Shown: piece after piece, positions 37,004 to 45,547 of the stretch
Position numbering within the stretch: position 1 is the first letter of the stretch
Layout: the number at the start of each line of letters is the position of its first letter
Origin: Rhodoluna sp.
GTDB taxonomy: Bacteria; Actinomycetota; Actinomycetes; Actinomycetales; Microbacteriaceae
Reading direction: 5' to 3'
Length of the DNA: 64,000 nucleotides
Assembly: GCA_024641095.1 (NCBI GenBank)
Contig: JAHEDR010000001.1
Span: 508,387 to 572,386 of the forward strand
Made by a program: the position numbers and the translations under genes
Notes under the pieces: model-generated
Seen by the model: the letters and a program-made list of their open reading frames with translations, nothing else
Database searches by the model: none
Told to the model about the DNA's origin: nothing

Positions 37004-39085
37004 TTAAGCGTCAATTCGTTCGCGCTCGAAGCCATCGGCTGAATCAATAATGAAGTCACGTCTTGGTGCTACTTCATTACCCATCAAAAGTTCAAAGACC
37101 GTTTCGGCAGCGGCTGCATCTTCTACGCGCACTCTACGAAGGCTTCTTGCACCCTTATCCATTGTGGTTTCCGCAAGCTGATCTGCGTCCATCTCACCAA
37201 GACCCTTGTAGCGCTGAATTGGTTCTTTGTAGCGCTTGCCAGCCTTCTCAAGTTTCTTCAGCAATTCTTGGAGCTCTGCTTGTGAATAGGTGTAGATAAC
37301 CTCGTTAGCCTTTGAACCTGCGTTCACGACCTCTACGCGGTGAAGTGGTGGAACAGCTGCGTAAACTCTTCCAGCCTCCACCAGAGGACGCATGTAGCGG
37401 AAGAACAACGTGAGCAAAAGAGTACGAATGTGAGCACCGTCAACGTCGGCATCTGACATCAAAATCACTTTGCCGTATCTGGCCGAGTCAAGATCAAAAC
37501 TTCTTCCAGAACCAGCACCAATAACCTGAATAATTGATGCGCATTCGGCATTAGAAAGCATGTCTGAGATTGACGCCTTCTGAACATTTAGAATTTTTCC
37601 GCGAATTGGAAGAAGTGCCTGGAACTCACTATCGCGAGCTAGCTTTGCGGTACCCAAAGCAGAGTCACCCTCAACGATGAACAACTCGGAACCGGATGTT
37701 TCTTGAGTGCGGCAATCAACAAGCTTGGTAGGAAGGGAACTACTTTCAAGCGCGTTCTTGCGGCGCTGAGTTTCTTTGTGGCTGCGGGCCGAAATACGAG
37801 ACTTCATCTCGGCAACGACCTTCTCCAAAAGCAGCGCAGATTGAGCTTTGTCGTCGCGCTTAGAGCTCGAGAATCTTGCGTTCAAACTCTTGGCAACAAC
37901 ATTGGCCACGATGTTCTTTACCGCTGGGGTACCAAGAATCTCTTTGGTCTGACCCTCAAACTGCGGCTCGGCAAGGCGAACGGTTACAACCGCTGTAAGG
38001 CCGGCAAGAATGTCTTCTTTCTCGACCTTGTCATTGCCAACCTTAAGTTTTCGCGCGATTGCGTCGATCTGGCTGCGCAGAGTCTTAAGAAGTGACTGCT
38101 CGAAGCCTTGAATGTGAGTTCCACCCTTTGGCGTAGCGATGATGTTCACATAAGACTTGACCTCGGTGTCGTAGCCAGTTCCCCAGCGAACGGCAATGTC
38201 AACCTCACAATTGCGCTCAACCTCTTTAGAAACCATGTTGCCCGAGGCATCCAATACTGGAATGGTCTCGGTGAATGAACCGGAACCTGAAAGTCGCCAC
38301 GTTGAGGTGAGAGCTGGGTCCTTGGCTAAGTATTCGGCGTATTCAATGATTCCGCCGTCAAATTTGAACTCCTGCTTATTGGACTTGCCATCGCGAAGAT
38401 CATTAATGCCTAGTGAAAGCCCTGGCACCAAGAAGGCAGTCTGCCTTGCTCTTGCAGAGAGCTCCTCTAGTGCAAATACGGCGTCTTTGATGAAAATCTG
38501 TGGGTCAACCCAGTAGCGCACTCTGGTACCGGTGACATTTTTGCCAACCTTGCCAACTTCACGAAGGACTGAGCCGTCTTCAAATGGCTTGAATGGGTTG
38601 TCAGGCTTGATGCCTTTTTTGTCGTCAAAAATTCCAGGCTCGCCACGTCTAAACGACATTGCGTAGGTTTTTCCGCCGCGATCAACTTCAACGTCCAGTC
38701 TTTGCGAGAGAGCATTAACCACCGATGCACCAACACCGTGCAAACCACCTGAGGCAGCATAGGAACCGGAACCAAATTTTCCACCAGCATGCAGCTTGGT
38801 GAATACAACCTCAACACCGCTCAAACCGGTTTTTGGTTCAATATCAACCGGGATACCACGGGCTTTATCGGTGACCTCTACGCTGCCGTCTTTGTGCAAC
38901 ACAACTTCAATTCGACTACCGTGGCCAGCCAGAGCCTCATCAACAGAGTTATCGATAATCTCCCAGAGACAGTGCATAAGGCCTCGACTATCAGTCGAGC
39001 CAATGTACATACCCGGGCGTTTTCTAACGGCCTCGAGACCCTCTAGAACAGAGAGATGGCGAGCTGAATAGTCATTGTTTGGCAC
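37004..39085 (-). CDS. parE: Type IIA topoisomerase B subunit (ParE/GyrB-like)
   Basis: 693 aa, shorter than E. coli GyrB. GHKL ATPase motifs: EIIDNSVDEAL, DKARGIPVD and GLHGVGASVVNALS. The TOPRIM domain has FIVEGDSALGTAK and LMSDADVDGAHI, and the C-terminal is PRRDFIIDSADGFERERIDA. It partners the convergent parC. GTG start at 39085, preceded at 6 nt by TAGCAT, so predicted leaderless. ATP hydrolysis drives relaxation, decatenation or supercoiling. Confidence 0.9.
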   Translation of the reverse strand: MPNNDYSARHLSVLEGLEAVRKRPGMYIGSTDSRGLMHCLWEIIDNSVDEALAGHGSRIEVVLHKDGSVEVTDKARGIPVDIEPKTGLSGVEVVFTKLHAGGKFGSGSYAASGGLHGVGASVVNALSQRLDVEVDRGGKTYAMSFRRGEPGIFDDKKGIKPDNPFKPFEDGSVLREVGKVGKNVTGTRVRYWVDPQIFIKDAVFALEELSARARQTAFLVPGLSLGINDLRDGKSNKQEFKFDGGIIEYAEYLAKDPALTSTWRLSGSGSFTETIPVLDASGNMVSKEVERNCEVDIAVRWGTGYDTEVKSYVNIIATPKGGTHIQGFEQSLLKTLRSQIDAIARKLKVGNDKVEKEDILAGLTAVVTVRLAEPQFEGQTKEILGTPAVKNIVANVVAKSLNARFSSSKRDDKAQSALLLEKVVAEMKSRISARSHKETQRRKNALESSSLPTKLVDCRTQETSGSELFIVEGDSALGTAKLARDSEFQALLPIRGKILNVQKASISDMLSNAECASIIQVIGAGSGRSFDLDSARYGKVILMSDADVDGAHIRTLLLTLFFRYMRPLVEAGRVYAAVPPLHRVEVVNAGSKANEVIYTYSQAELQELLKKLEKAGKRYKEPIQRYKGLGEMDADQLAETTMDKGARSLRRVRVEDAAAAETVFELLMGNEVAPRRDFIIDSADGFERERIDA

Positions 39086-39091
39086 TTGAAA

Positions 39092-39097
39092 ATGCTA
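39092..39097 (-). promoter_or_regulatory. -10 element for leaderless parE transcript
   Basis: TAGCAT on the minus strand, 6 nt (TTTCAA) before the parE GTG. No ribosome-binding site. Confidence 0.55.
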
Positions 39098-39233
39098 ACC
39101 GCACCTGCCCTAAAGGCTTGATCTGACACGATTTCAATCCTTACCGGTCAACTTCGCAGTTAGCGAAATCAAGGCTAGGTTGGGACTTTTTGTCGCAATC
39201 CTGTGTTGAGATTGAGTGAAAGAAAGGCAACTC

Positions 39234-39461
39234 ATGCAGTCAGTAAACGAAGCAGTAGAACCAGGCGCAGAAATCAGCGAACCTACCCAGCTAAACGCTG
39301 CTGATCGTTGTGACGTATGTGGCGCACAGGCCTACATTCGCGTTGAGCTTGCTACAGGAGAACTTATGTTCTGCTCACACCACGGAAACGAAAAGAAGGC
39401 TCAGCTTGAGCCGATTGCCGTGAACTGGCACGACGAGTCTCAAAAGCTACTCGCTCGCTAA
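39234..39461 (+). CDS. Small Cys/His zinc-binding-type protein (DUF7455-like)
   Basis: 75 aa from the ATG at 39234, with GAAAGG about 8 nt upstream; an in-frame GTG at 39216 is less likely because that codon lies before this site. The core is RCDVCGAQAYIRVEL followed by FCSHHGNEK: CxxC then CxHH, fitting one small zinc ribbon. Short proteins of this type lie near sigA and parE in many actinobacteria, function unknown. The 3' end overlaps convergent gatD by 15 bp. Confidence 0.8.
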   Translation: MQSVNEAVEPGAEISEPTQLNAADRCDVCGAQAYIRVELATGELMFCSHHGNEKKAQLEPIAVNWHDESQKLLAR

Positions 39462-40073
39462 TTCTCTTTCGAGCTTCCAGACCGAGCCAACGATCTCGGA
39501 AATCACCTGAATATTTTTTGAACCTGAGCTTGGTGCGATCGGCACCTGCTCGCCCTTGGCCGCCAAAATCTCGGCAAAGTACTCATCTACTAATGCCGGG
39601 TTCTTGCTAAATACTGGACCGTGAAGCTGAGTGCCCAGGCTTAAACCTTGACGCTGAATGACTGGCGCTTTTGAAGAAGCGTTCACATAGCCAAGAACTT
39701 CTCTCCCCTGCAAATCAGCAACCTCAAACTTGGACACTCTTTCGGTTGGCTCAAGACTTCCGCCAAAAAGACCAAGCTCGATAGCTCTCTCGTATCCACT
39801 TGCCACGGCCATGAATGCCGTACCTCTAGCAATAAATGACTCAAGTTGCGGGGCAATTATTTGAATCTCGTTTTCAAGATCTGCCCAAGCTGCCATGGAG
39901 CCGTGGCCAAGAAAAATGAAATCTGCGTCCGATGGAATCAATTGGCCTTTGTCGATGGCCGTGATTTTTACCTCGTAGCCAAACCATTCAAGACGCTTTT
40001 TTGCAACCTTGAGGTTGGCCTGATCTCCATTTAGATCTAAGTGCTTTGGGAACAGTGCAACTAGATTGATCAA
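39447..40073 (-). CDS. gatD: GatD-like glutamine amidotransferase lacking the cysteine nucleophile
   Basis: 208 aa, TTG start overlapping the murT stop (TTGA). The class I amidotransferase-like fold keeps the pattern of GatD: FIFLGHGS near 53, the nucleophile-elbow region MAVASGYERAIE (88-99) and the catalytic-His block TQLHGPVFSKNP (His151). In GatD the elbow is ICGGYQ. Here the Cys position is Ala91 (codon GCA at 39801-39803), Gly is Ser, and the protein has no cysteine at all. Glutamine hydrolysis by the usual mechanism is therefore not expected. It may be a structural partner of MurT. Confidence 0.82.
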   Translation of the reverse strand: MINLVALFPKHLDLNGDQANLKVAKKRLEWFGYEVKITAIDKGQLIPSDADFIFLGHGSMAAWADLENEIQIIAPQLESFIARGTAFMAVASGYERAIELGLFGGSLEPTERVSKFEVADLQGREVLGYVNASSKAPVIQRQGLSLGTQLHGPVFSKNPALVDEYFAEILAAKGEQVPIAPSSGSKNIQVISEIVGSVWKLERELASE

Positions 40074-41338
40074 CGTTCCACCGCCTCAGGGTCAACAAAG
40101 CCCAGTGCTCTGCGGGTACGGCGCATTGCGTCGGCTGAGAAGATGACAGTTCTGCGCCCACTCTTAGGAGCCGGCAAGCTAAAGAATTTCTCCAATGCAA
40201 CATCTAAGTCTGGAATGATTTCGCCAATAGCAATCTCGTCATAAGCCAAGCGCAGAGCGATTTCTGCGTAATTGAAGCCAGTGACAATATCCACGGCTGG
40301 CATGTGTTTCATGTCTACTGTCCAAAGCCAAGATGGGTCATGCACGTCGCGACCAATTGCAACCATTACCTGTTCTTGGTCCTTAGGTAGATTGTCCAAG
40401 TTGAGCTGGAAGCTCATTGGGTTCTGAACCAGAATGAATTCAACATCCACCCCATTTACCTGAGTTACTTCACCGCGGGCAAATACCGGCGGCAACTCGG
40501 CAAGGGTGACCGCCGCCAATTTTGCATCGAATGAACTACCCAGGTACCTGCGCGCGCTCTCCAGGGCCGCTGCTGCATCTAGAGCAAAATGAATGCCTCG
40601 GTTTGGCAGGTCGAACGAGACTTCTACAGCACCAACACGAGCCTTTGTGGCCGCACTACCGTGCTCCTGAATTTCTGTATCAACCTGTGGTCTTGGCAAT
40701 TCACTCAGGTAGGTTGGTGCATTTCCAAGTCCGTGCTCGGTGGCAGCAATAATCTGATTTTCAATTCCAAACCAAGATGTCTTTGGGTTATGAACCTTCT
40801 TATTGATCAGCAGCACATTCTGATCATCTGCATTTAAAACCAGTGCCTCGGTTGCTCGTTCCGAAACGGCAGCCAGCTTGTCTCGCACCAATGCAGGGTC
40901 AATGAAGCGGTCCAGTTGATCATCTAAAACATTGAGCACGGTCACTTGTCTTGGTTTGATGCGCTTGGTTATCTCGGCGGCGTGGCCTTCGTCCATTTCA
41001 AGAATTGCAACGTCGCCAGAAATCTTTGCGCCAAGAGTTGAACGCTCAATGATTGACGAGAAAAAGCCCTGCGCAATGTTTGCCGTGGAAGGATTAGTGA
41101 AAACGACTTTGCCGTGCGCTCTTGCAATTGCAACCAACATTTTTGTAGTGGTTGATTTGCCAGCCGAACCGGTTACAACAAGCAACCCCTCGGGAAATTT
41201 GGAAAGTGTCTTTGCCAACAATCCGGGAGCGATTTTGCTGAGCACCAACCCCGGCAACGCTGATCCGCCACCAGGCCGTACTAGGCGAACCGCCGTGCGC
41301 ACTAAACGCCCAATCAGAATCGCTGGTACGTAGAACAC
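40070..41338 (-). CDS. murT: MurT-like Mur ligase lacking the zinc-ribbon cysteines
   Basis: 422 aa. An N-terminal hydrophobic/basic segment is followed by the Mur-ligase centre with P-loop VTGSAGKSTTTKM (55-67), TANIAQGFFSSI, ILEMDEGHAAEI and the DUF1727 C-terminal domain, with QNPMSFQLNLD and RDVHDPSWLW (Asp334 at the place of the MurT Asp that helps GatD). Known MurT proteins insert a four-Cys zinc ribbon around residues 190-235. Here that stretch has no Cys, and none occurs in the whole protein. The GTG start is 7 bp after sigA ends, so sigA-murT-gatD are likely cotranscribed. Confidence 0.85.
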   Translation of the reverse strand: MFYVPAILIGRLVRTAVRLVRPGGGSALPGLVLSKIAPGLLAKTLSKFPEGLLVVTGSAGKSTTTKMLVAIARAHGKVVFTNPSTANIAQGFFSSIIERSTLGAKISGDVAILEMDEGHAAEITKRIKPRQVTVLNVLDDQLDRFIDPALVRDKLAAVSERATEALVLNADDQNVLLINKKVHNPKTSWFGIENQIIAATEHGLGNAPTYLSELPRPQVDTEIQEHGSAATKARVGAVEVSFDLPNRGIHFALDAAAALESARRYLGSSFDAKLAAVTLAELPPVFARGEVTQVNGVDVEFILVQNPMSFQLNLDNLPKDQEQVMVAIGRDVHDPSWLWTVDMKHMPAVDIVTGFNYAEIALRLAYDEIAIGEIIPDLDVALEKFFSLPAPKSGRRTVIFSADAMRRTRRALGFVDPEAVER

Positions 41339-41345
41339 GTTGAAA

Positions 41346-43100
41346 TTAGTTCTCTAGGTAATCGCGTAGCATCTGTGAGCGAGATGGGTGACGAAGCTTA
41401 GACATGGTCTTTGATTCAATCTGGCGAATGCGTTCGCGGGTTACGCCAAACTCTTCACCAATCTGATCAAGTGTCTTCTGCACGCCATCACCAAGGCCGA
41501 ATCTGCTGCGAATAACTCCAGCTTCGCGTGGGTGAAGTGAATCCAAGATTCGCTCCAGTTCACGCTGCAACATGGTGAAGCCAACTGCGTCAGCAGGCAC
41601 CACTGCCTCTGTGTCTTCAATCAGGTCACCGAATTCACTGTCGCCATCTTCACCAAGTGGAGTTGAAAGCGAGATAGGTTCGCGACCGTATTTCTGAACC
41701 TCAACAACCTTTTCAGGTGTCATGTCTAGTTCGCGAGCAAGTTCCTCTGGGGTTGGTTCGCGACCAAGGTCTTGAAGCAACTGACGCTGTACTCGTGCAA
41801 GCTTGTTAATGACTTCAACCATGTGCACCGGAATACGAATGGTTCGTGCCTGGTCAGCCATGGCGCGAGTAATAGCCTGACGAATCCACCAGGTTGCATA
41901 AGTAGAGAACTTATAACCCTTGGTGTAGTCAAACTTTTCAACCGCACGAATGAGGCCCAGGTTTCCTTCTTGAATCAAGTCAAGGAACTGCATTCCGCGG
42001 CCGGTGTAGCGCTTAGCCAAGCTAACAACCAAACGTAGGTTGGCCTCAAGCAAGTGGCTCTTTGCACGCTGACCATCTTTCACAACCCACTTCAGGTCGC
42101 GCTCAACGTCGCGTGAAATCTTTTTATCGGTGGCAAGTTTTTCTTCGGCGAACAAACCGGCTTCAATGCGCTTTGCCAACTCAACCTCAAGCTCGGCATT
42201 TAGCAGCGCAACTTTACCGATTTGCTTCAGGTAGTCCTTAACCGGGTCTGCAGTTGCACCGGTGATGGTTGTGGTCTGCGCAGGAATGTCATCTTCTTCG
42301 CGGTGCGAAAGAACCATACCGCCAAGGTTTTCGATTTCCTTGCTCTTTACATCTTCAGGTTCTTCTTCTGGAAGTTCCTCTTCAACCGCAGCAATGTCTA
42401 CAACTGCTGCAGCTTCGGCAACGATCTCATCGACTGATTCCAAATCAGCATCGTCATCAAGCTCTTCTTCGTCATCTGCCATTCCCTTTGGCAATTTGCT
42501 TGCCTTAGCTGGCTTAGCTTTGTTTGCCGGAACCGCTGCGGCCTTGCCCTTAGCGGCAGGCTTCGCTGCAACTTTGGCAGCAGGCTTGGTTGTCTTTGCC
42601 GCTGGCTTTGCAGAAACTTTTGCTGCAGCTTTAGCCGCAGGCTTTGCAACCTTCGCTGCAGGCTTCGCAGCCGGCTTAGTTGCCTTAGCCGCAGGCTTTA
42701 CTGCCGGCTTTGCCGCAACTTTGACAGCAGGCTTTGCGGTTTTAGCCGCTGGCTTGGCAGAAACTTTTGCTGCAGCTTTAGCCGCAGGCTTTGCAACCTT
42801 CGCTGCAGGCTTCGCAGCCGGCTTAGTTGCCTTAGCCGCAGGCTTTGCTGCTGGCTTTGAAGCTGCCTTGACAGCTGGCTTTACTGCAGCAGTCTTTGCT
42901 GCAGCTTTGGCCGCAGGCTTTGTGGTTTTGGCTACTGGCTTGGCAGTTTTTGCTGCCGCCTTTGCAGGGGTCGAAGAAATTGCTCTGGTTTCCTTAGCTT
43001 TAGTGGTCTTTACTGCCTCTGATTTATCGCTTGACCCACGCAAAAGACCCGCAAACAAGCCACGCTTGCTGCTCTTGGTCTCTACATCTTTCTTAGCCAA
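41346..43100 (-). CDS. sigA: Primary RNA polymerase sigma factor SigA
   Basis: 584 aa from the TTG at 43100, chosen because GAGAGG lies 6 nt upstream and the ATG at 43163 lacks a site. A long Lys/Ala/Pro-rich N-terminus (about 35-190) carries tandem repeats, then an acidic stretch ([13 protein letters not shown]). The conserved regions follow: [16 protein letters not shown] (1.2), [19 protein letters not shown] and [17 protein letters not shown] (2), region 3, and 4.2 [20 protein letters not shown]. This is the housekeeping sigma factor expected to read the TAnnnT promoters in this window. Confidence 0.95.
   Translation of the reverse strand: MAKKDVETKSSKRGLFAGLLRGSSDKSEAVKTTKAKETRAISSTPAKAAAKTAKPVAKTTKPAAKAAAKTAAVKPAVKAASKPAAKPAAKATKPAAKPAAKVAKPAAKAAAKVSAKPAAKTAKPAVKVAAKPAVKPAAKATKPAAKPAAKVAKPAAKAAAKVSAKPAAKTTKPAAKVAAKPAAKGKAAAVPANKAKPAKASKLPKGMADDEEELDDDADLESVDEIVAEAAAVVDIAAVEEELPEEEPEDVKSKEIENLGGMVLSHREEDDIPAQTTTITGATADPVKDYLKQIGKVALLNAELEVELAKRIEAGLFAEEKLATDKKISRDVERDLKWVVKDGQRAKSHLLEANLRLVVSLAKRYTGRGMQFLDLIQEGNLGLIRAVEKFDYTKGYKFSTYATWWIRQAITRAMADQARTIRIPVHMVEVINKLARVQRQLLQDLGREPTPEELARELDMTPEKVVEVQKYGREPISLSTPLGEDGDSEFGDLIEDTEAVVPADAVGFTMLQRELERILDSLHPREAGVIRSRFGLGDGVQKTLDQIGEEFGVTRERIRQIESKTMSKLRHPSRSQMLRDYLEN
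42601..42846 (-). repeat. Tandem ~147-bp duplication within the sigA N-terminus
   Basis: A ~99-bp block at 42601-42699 recurs almost base for base at 42748-42846 (one difference seen), a 147-bp period equal to 49 codons. It encodes PAAK/KPAA-type sequence, so the region has grown by in-frame duplication. Related shorter copies flank it. Confidence 0.85.
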
Positions 43101-43130
43101 TTGATACCTCTCGACGCCCCCACCGATCCG

Positions 43131-43137
43131 ATTTATA
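43131..43137 (-). promoter_or_regulatory. Possible -10 of sigA (TATAAAT)
   Basis: TATAAAT on the minus strand would give a leader of about 24 nt containing GAGAGG before the TTG start. A TTGACA lies further upstream but at a 25-bp spacing, too far to pair with it. Confidence 0.35.
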
Positions 43138-43227
43138 CCGTTCCGGGCATTACTAAGACCCATGTCAAGTCCTTTTCAAGAAAGGACGACTGGGTCTTGT
43201 TTGAAATTATAGCCCCGAAACTAGGCT

Positions 43228-44568
43228 TTATCGGCCTATTTTGCGTGTTTTCCGGCTAATTCGTTCGCTAAGTACAACTCGCAAAGGGCGCAAAACTATT
43301 CCCTCATCAAGGAACAGTTTGGCTCGAGCCTTAGACCTCTCAAGCATGAACATTGAGGTACCAAGCAACAGGATCAAGAACTGCACACTCATTGCCCACT
43401 TGAAACCATCAAGACTGTACAGCCCAACGCTAAAGCCTCGACTTGCCGAGTAAGCCTTGTAAAGGTCCAGAATCACTCCGGCCAAAAACATCATGCTGAA
43501 CGTAGCTGTGAACCCGCCGATGTTCACGAACCCGCTAGCCGATCCGAGGCGATTCTTAGGAGCAAAGCCGCGGGTGTAATCGAAGGCAATCATGGACATT
43601 GGTCCAGCTGTGGCCAGTACGATACAGAGAATTGCAATCAACCAAAGTGGAGCCTTGCCCGGCATTCCAATTACTAACGACCAGGTTGCCGCCAACGCAA
43701 ACACGGTTACCAAAACAAGAAATGAACGACGCTTTGGGTACTTGGCACAGAACCAACTAATGATTGGCCCAACAAAGAAACCAACAATCACAAATGAACT
43801 TAGCAACCAAGAGGCAACCGGTTTTGTGAACCCCTGCCCCTCAACCAAGAATGGGTAACCCCACAGCAATAGAAACACCGATGGCGCCGACTGCAATGTG
43901 AAGTGAGTCCAAAAAGCCATTCGCACTCCGGGGTGCTTTACGTTTTGCACCAAGAGTTTTAGAACTGTTTTGAAATCTTGCGAACTCTGCTTAACGTGAT
44001 GCCCTGGACGATCATTCACGATGAAGGCTAGCGCTAGAAAAACAACGGCCAGGGTTACTGCCGACAAAAGCATGAATGAACTAGTCCAACCTGAAACGCC
44101 AAGCATTGCCGCAAATGGAATTGCCGAAATCGCCTGACCAAGCTGACCAACATTCGTGGTGAGCTGTTGAATGCGAGTGGCCTTGGCGCCCTCGTACCAA
44201 CCGTTTACCAATCTGATTACCGAAATAAAAACAAACGCATCGCCCAGGCCCACGAACATTCGGCCAACCACAGCCAGCGCAAGATGCTCAGAAATAGAAA
44301 CTAAGAACTGGCCCACGCTCATTGAAAGCGCACCAAAGATTAGAAGCGCACGCGCACCAAAGCGATCCAACAGAATCCCAACTGGCACCTGCATAGCTGC
44401 GTAAACAACCAGCTGAGCAACTGCAAGAGTGGAAAGCGCAGCCGCCGCTACTTCAAATCTTTCACCGGCTTGAAGCGACGCAACGCCCATACTGCTTCTA
44501 TTTGTTACCGCCATCAAATACGAGGCCGCTCCGGCGCTAAGCACCCAAAACGCATTAATCCTCTTCAA
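43228..44568 (-). CDS. Major facilitator superfamily transporter
   Basis: About 446 aa from a TTG at 44568, assuming the start lies just after the PAC2 gene; the frame runs further upstream but overlaps PAC2. Twelve predicted helices. Motifs: loop 2-3 GILLDRFGARALL, FVGLGDAFVFISVIRLVNGWYEG and TTNVGQLGQAISAIPFAA resemble nitrate/sugar-phosphate-type MFS proteins only loosely. The substrate is unknown. No clear ribosome-binding site was found, so the start is uncertain. It follows the PAC2 gene by about 30 bp. Confidence 0.8.
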   Translation of the reverse strand: MKRINAFWVLSAGAASYLMAVTNRSSMGVASLQAGERFEVAAAALSTLAVAQLVVYAAMQVPVGILLDRFGARALLIFGALSMSVGQFLVSISEHLALAVVGRMFVGLGDAFVFISVIRLVNGWYEGAKATRIQQLTTNVGQLGQAISAIPFAAMLGVSGWTSSFMLLSAVTLAVVFLALAFIVNDRPGHHVKQSSQDFKTVLKLLVQNVKHPGVRMAFWTHFTLQSAPSVFLLLWGYPFLVEGQGFTKPVASWLLSSFVIVGFFVGPIISWFCAKYPKRRSFLVLVTVFALAATWSLVIGMPGKAPLWLIAILCIVLATAGPMSMIAFDYTRGFAPKNRLGSASGFVNIGGFTATFSMMFLAGVILDLYKAYSASRGFSVGLYSLDGFKWAMSVQFLILLLGTSMFMLERSKARAKLFLDEGIVLRPLRVVLSERISRKTRKIGR

Positions 44569-44599
44569 GACAGACTCGATTTCTTTGCGATGAGCCGAT

Positions 44600-45511
44600 T
44601 TATTCGGCAGAGTTCCTGCGGCGAATCGCAAGGAAGTCTTCGAGCTCCGCTGCAATCTCCTCGGCAGTTGGCATCTTGGAACTTGGCTTGGCAATTGGTG
44701 CTCGGCTTGGGCCACCTGCATTGGTTGCGTAGCCCTGCTCTAAGTTGGCTACCAACTTTTGCAGGTCATCATTCTTGGCCAGTTGCCCTTCAAGCTTGGT
44801 TGCGAATTCGGCGCTGTCTTCTCGAATTGAATCGGTAGGAAAAACCAAACCGGTTGCACTTGAAATATGTTCTAGCGCCTTTAGCGCAGCCTGCGGATAC
44901 TCGCTCTCGCTTAGGTAGTGCGGCACCAACATCACATAACCGATAGTTGGCAGGCCAATCTCGCTAAGGCGATACTCCAATAGGTGCAAGACATTTCCTG
45001 GAACCTGAGTCTGAGGCTTCCATTCCGACACTGCATCAATGATGTCCAACCGATTTCCTGAAACAGTTACACCAACATCTCGAGTGTGAGGAATTGGGAA
45101 AGGAATAGAGTGCACCCAGGTGAAGTCTTCAACTTCTAGCTGCTGAATGAGAGCAGTTACTGCATCAGCGAATGCTTCCCATTTGAAATCAGGTTCGTAG
45201 CCGTGTAGGTAAAGGAACGGCTGATTGACTTCATCGAACACCAAATAGATTCCAAGCACGGCCGGTTCGTAGTGTTCAATGTGGTCGCGCTCGAAAAACA
45301 TCACAGGTCTGCGTGAGCGGTAATCCAAAAGCTCATCGTTCTTGAACTGAGCAATCAGTTTGCTCTCAAAATTGGCAAAAATGTGGTCGGCCACTTGGTT
45401 CAAAGTTGATCCGGCATCGGTGAATCCGGTTAGACCTGCGATTAGGTGAAGACCCGTTGGTACGTCCTCGAACCCGTCTAGGTATTCGAAAAGATTCTTT
45501 GAGTGGGTCAT
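44600..45511 (-). CDS. PAC2 (proteasome assembly chaperone) family protein
   Basis: 303 aa. The fold resembles archaeal/actinobacterial PAC2: LIAGLTGFTDAGSTLNQVADHIF near residues 22-45, FLYLHGYEPDFKWEAF, and GIPFPIPHTRDVGVTV-like elements. Family members are ATP-grasp-adjacent or proteasome-related in actinobacteria, but a proteasome is not in this window, so no function is asserted. ATG at 45511, preceded at 6 nt by TAGGAT. It is divergent from pepA across 36 bp. Confidence 0.85.
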   Translation of the reverse strand: MTHSKNLFEYLDGFEDVPTGLHLIAGLTGFTDAGSTLNQVADHIFANFESKLIAQFKNDELLDYRSRRPVMFFERDHIEHYEPAVLGIYLVFDEVNQPFLYLHGYEPDFKWEAFADAVTALIQQLEVEDFTWVHSIPFPIPHTRDVGVTVSGNRLDIIDAVSEWKPQTQVPGNVLHLLEYRLSEIGLPTIGYVMLVPHYLSESEYPQAALKALEHISSATGLVFPTDSIREDSAEFATKLEGQLAKNDDLQKLVANLEQGYATNAGGPSRAPIAKPSSKMPTAEEIAAELEDFLAIRRRNSAE

Positions 45512-45517
45512 TGAAAC

Positions 45518-45523
45518 ATCCTA
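45518..45523 (-). promoter_or_regulatory. -10 element for leaderless PAC2 transcript
   Basis: TAGGAT on the minus strand, 6 nt (GTTTCA) before the ATG at 45511. No ribosome-binding site. Confidence 0.6.
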
Positions 45524-45535
45524 ACTTGGCACGCT

Positions 45536-45541
45536 TAGCAT
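45536..45541 (+). promoter_or_regulatory. -10 element for leaderless pepA transcript
   Basis: TAGCAT followed by 6 nt (AGAAAC) and the ATG at 45548. No ribosome-binding site. Confidence 0.6.
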
Positions 45542-45547
45542 AGAAAC

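Noticed and set aside
34555-39085. Naming the topoisomerase pair gyrA/gyrB
   Set aside because: The sigA/sepH neighbourhood and degenerate GyrA box favour the ParC/ParE set; not certain without the oriC region.
39153-39167. Palindrome TTCGC-AGTTA-GCGAA upstream of the small zinc protein
   Set aside because: It is short, unmatched to a known operator, and no second copy was seen; it might be an operator but cannot be supported.
42262-43104. A 280-codon frame on the plus strand, Ala/Phe/Gly-rich
   Set aside because: It is the antisense shadow of the Lys/Ala/Pro repeats of sigA; the minus-strand gene has clear family regions.
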